DNA from: Dehalococcoidia bacterium
Lineage (GTDB): Bacteria > Chloroflexota > Dehalococcoidia > UBA1151 > UBA1328
Direction of reading: 5' to 3'
Assembly: GCA_030745955.1 (NCBI GenBank)
Contig: JASLNQ010000014.1
Location: 261-16,021, forward strand
Length of the DNA: 15,761 nt
In this document: positions 14,474-15,761 of the stretch, piece by piece
Layout of the letters: the number at the start of each line of letters is the position of its first letter
Numbering within the stretch: position 1 is the stretch's first letter
Notes under the pieces: generated by a model
The model's database searches: none
Told to the model about the DNA's origin: nothing
Seen by the model: only the letters and a program-made list of their open reading frames with translations
Made by a program: the position numbers and the translations under genes

Positions 14474-14965
14474 TTACCTGCCCGATAATACGGGGCCGCT
14501 CGCCAGGGTGATAGTCGTATTGCGACCGGTCGAACCCATCCCACGACGACGATGCGGCCGGCGCACGGCGCCAAGGGCCTTCTGGACCTTACCGCCCGCA
14601 ACACGCAGGTTCCCGAGGATCGTCGCCAGGAAGAACGTGATACCGCCCAGCATGAAGCCGAGTCCGAGGAACTTGAATCCCGGTACCCATGCCATCAACG
14701 ACTGGATACGGGCCTGTTCGAGTGCGATGCTCGAGCCTCGTGTCGCTGCCTCTCGCGCTTCCTTCGAGTTCTCGAAGTAACTGGCCTCGATTCCCGACAG
14801 CACGATGCCGATGATGAACGAGATCGCGACGATCATCAGGCCCATCACGACCCACGGCGCCCACATCTTGCTGGCCATGCTCTGCATGCCGGTCATGGCG
14901 ACGTTGCCGCCCCTGATTGTAAATGCCGGAATCCCGGCCACTTTAGTTGCTACCTGCGTGGTCAT
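14474..14965 (-). CDS. Two-helix membrane protein of unknown function
   Basis: A 163-residue protein with two predicted membrane helices: about 37-59 (PWVVMGLMIVAISFIIGIV) and 97-119 (around FKFLGLGFMLGGITFFLAT). Between them is a charged, helical segment (ENSKEAREAATRGSSIALEQARIQ). After helix 2 comes a basic region (RRPHRRR, 135-141) and a Ser/Gly/Thr tail. The ATG has CAGGAG about 7 nt upstream. It is the first gene of a likely minus-strand pair with the lipoprotein and is divergent from the membrane protein at 15062. I do not recognise the family. Confidence 0.72.
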   Translation of the reverse strand: MTTQVATKVAGIPAFTIRGGNVAMTGMQSMASKMWAPWVVMGLMIVAISFIIGIVLSGIEASYFENSKEAREAATRGSSIALEQARIQSLMAWVPGFKFLGLGFMLGGITFFLATILGNLRVAGGKVQKALGAVRRPHRRRGMGSTGRNTTITLASGPVLSGR

Positions 14966-15061
14966 AATTACGCTCCTGCCTCATCGCCACTCTTGTTTCC
15001 ACCGGCGATAAGTACCGGCAAGTACGGGCGACTCAGCCCAATTGCATTCAAGACCGATGCC

Positions 15062-15724
15062 ATGGTCGGCGACGATCCGTCCGATCCCAACACCGTAACT
15101 GCCTGCACCGAGTACCACTACCCGATGTACCACGCGGCCGTCGAGTATCTGCTCGACAAAGACGGTCTCGGCAGGTCGCCGGAAGATGTCACAAACCTGT
15201 TTATCGACCTGGTGAATTACAAATCCTTCCCGATTGCCTTCGAGAACAACATGGGTATCGGCCTGGCCGAATATGAGGAGTAGTTCTTCGATCTCATGGA
15301 CGACTATCTCGATGATGGCGGCACGTTTGCACTGGTCAAGCGTGTGTCCGTGGCCTGGCTTGTCCTGACCGCGGGGGCGTTGGTCCTCCTTAGTTGGGCG
15401 CTGGCTCGCGACAGGCGTGGCAGGCGGCACACCCGCCGCTGGGTCTGGGTGCTGGCAACCGCACTCTTTGGCCCCTTCGGGCTGCTGGCATACCGGCTCT
15501 CGCACCCACGACGCAGAAACCGGGCCTCCAGCTGGTCGCGTGCCCTCGGGGCATCGGTCTACAGCGTTACGGGGAACGCAGTCGGGCTGGCGCTGGTGAT
15601 CGCGTTCTACTACCTGCTCCTGCCCAACGGGGAATCCGGCCCGCTGGTCCTCGTGGCGCCATTCCTCGTCGCTTGGCTGGTCTTGCCCCCCTTGCGGCCG
15701 CACACCAGGGTGGCAGGTACTTGA
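15062..15724 (+). pseudogene. Membrane protein gene interrupted by an in-frame TAG
   Basis: Two open segments, 15062-15280 and 15284-15721, lie in the same frame and are separated only by TAG at 15281-15283. The first encodes 73 residues of a soluble-looking region (TEYHYPMYHAAVEYLLDKDG, then SPEDVTNLFIDLVNYKSF and GIGLAEYEE). The second continues FFDLMDDYLDDGG and then four likely membrane helices, at about residues 16-36, 48-67, 92-110 and 116-132 counted from the ATG at 15296. The join reads naturally as EE-x-FFDLMDDYLDD, and a single C-to-T change of CAG would create the stop. Alternatively these are two genes, the second starting at 15296 with GAGGAG 15 nt upstream, which is long spacing. 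The N-terminal start is uncertain because no ribosome binding site precedes 15062 and the frame is open further upstream. The family is not recognised. Confidence 0.5.
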
Positions 15725-15761
15725 CGGCTGCTCGAAACACAGCGCTCGTTGAACTCGTCTC

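Noticed and set aside
14981..15703. A 240-residue minus-strand frame opposite the split membrane protein
   Set aside because: It is unusually rich in Gln, Arg, Pro and Gly with no recognisable fold, whereas the plus strand shows clear membrane helices. Its uninterrupted length does weaken the case slightly.

Overview
The window is a GC-rich bacterial chromosome segment of about 15.8 kb. It is dominated by small-molecule catabolism genes: two zinc-type alcohol dehydrogenases, a CaiB/BaiF CoA-transferase, a sulfatase, an HpcH/HpaI-family aldolase, a UxuA-like mannonate dehydratase, a ThDP-dependent enzyme, two short-chain dehydrogenases (SDRs) and an acetoacetate-decarboxylase-family protein. 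This mixture of catabolic genes, scattered on both strands and separated by repeat-bearing intergenic DNA, resembles marine Chloroflexota of the SAR202 / Dehalococcoidia type. That placement is inferred from gene content only; no rRNA or other marker gene is present to test it. I found no tRNA, rRNA, CRISPR array, transposase or phage gene.

Layout: (1) 1-309, the C-terminal end of an acidic protein (+), converging on a dehydrogenase (384-1367, -). (2) A 575-bp spacer, then a CoA-transferase (1943-3115, +) converging on a sulfatase (3325-4809, -). (3) Divergent from the sulfatase, an HpcH/HpaI-family aldolase (5015-5869, +) converging on a UxuA-like protein (6172-7170, -). (4) Further minus-strand genes: a ThDP enzyme (7401-9137) and a second dehydrogenase (9605-10621). 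(5) Divergent from that, a tight plus-strand pair of an SDR (10831-11643, apparently starting at ATA) and an ADC-family protein (11654-12475). (6) A stand-alone GIY-YIG/DUF123 protein (12638-13099, +) converging on a second SDR (13149-13889, -). (7) A minus-strand pair of a membrane protein (14474-14965) and a putative lipoprotein (13947-14438), divergent from a plus-strand membrane protein (15062-15724) that is split by an in-frame TAG.

Taken together, the sulfatase, dehydrogenases, UxuA-like dehydratase and pyruvate-type aldolase could form an oxidative route for a sulfated sugar or sugar acid (desulfation, oxidation, dehydration to a 2-keto-3-deoxy acid, aldol cleavage). This is a hypothesis: the genes are not in one operon, and the aldolase and dehydratase both depart from textbook active-site motifs.

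The spacers carry at least four families of short repeats, mostly palindromic and often just downstream of stop codons or between convergent genes, so some may act as terminators. The items most worth checking are the ATA start of the SDR, the TAG-split membrane protein, the non-canonical active sites, and the repeat families. I see no clear evidence of a wholly new multi-gene system.
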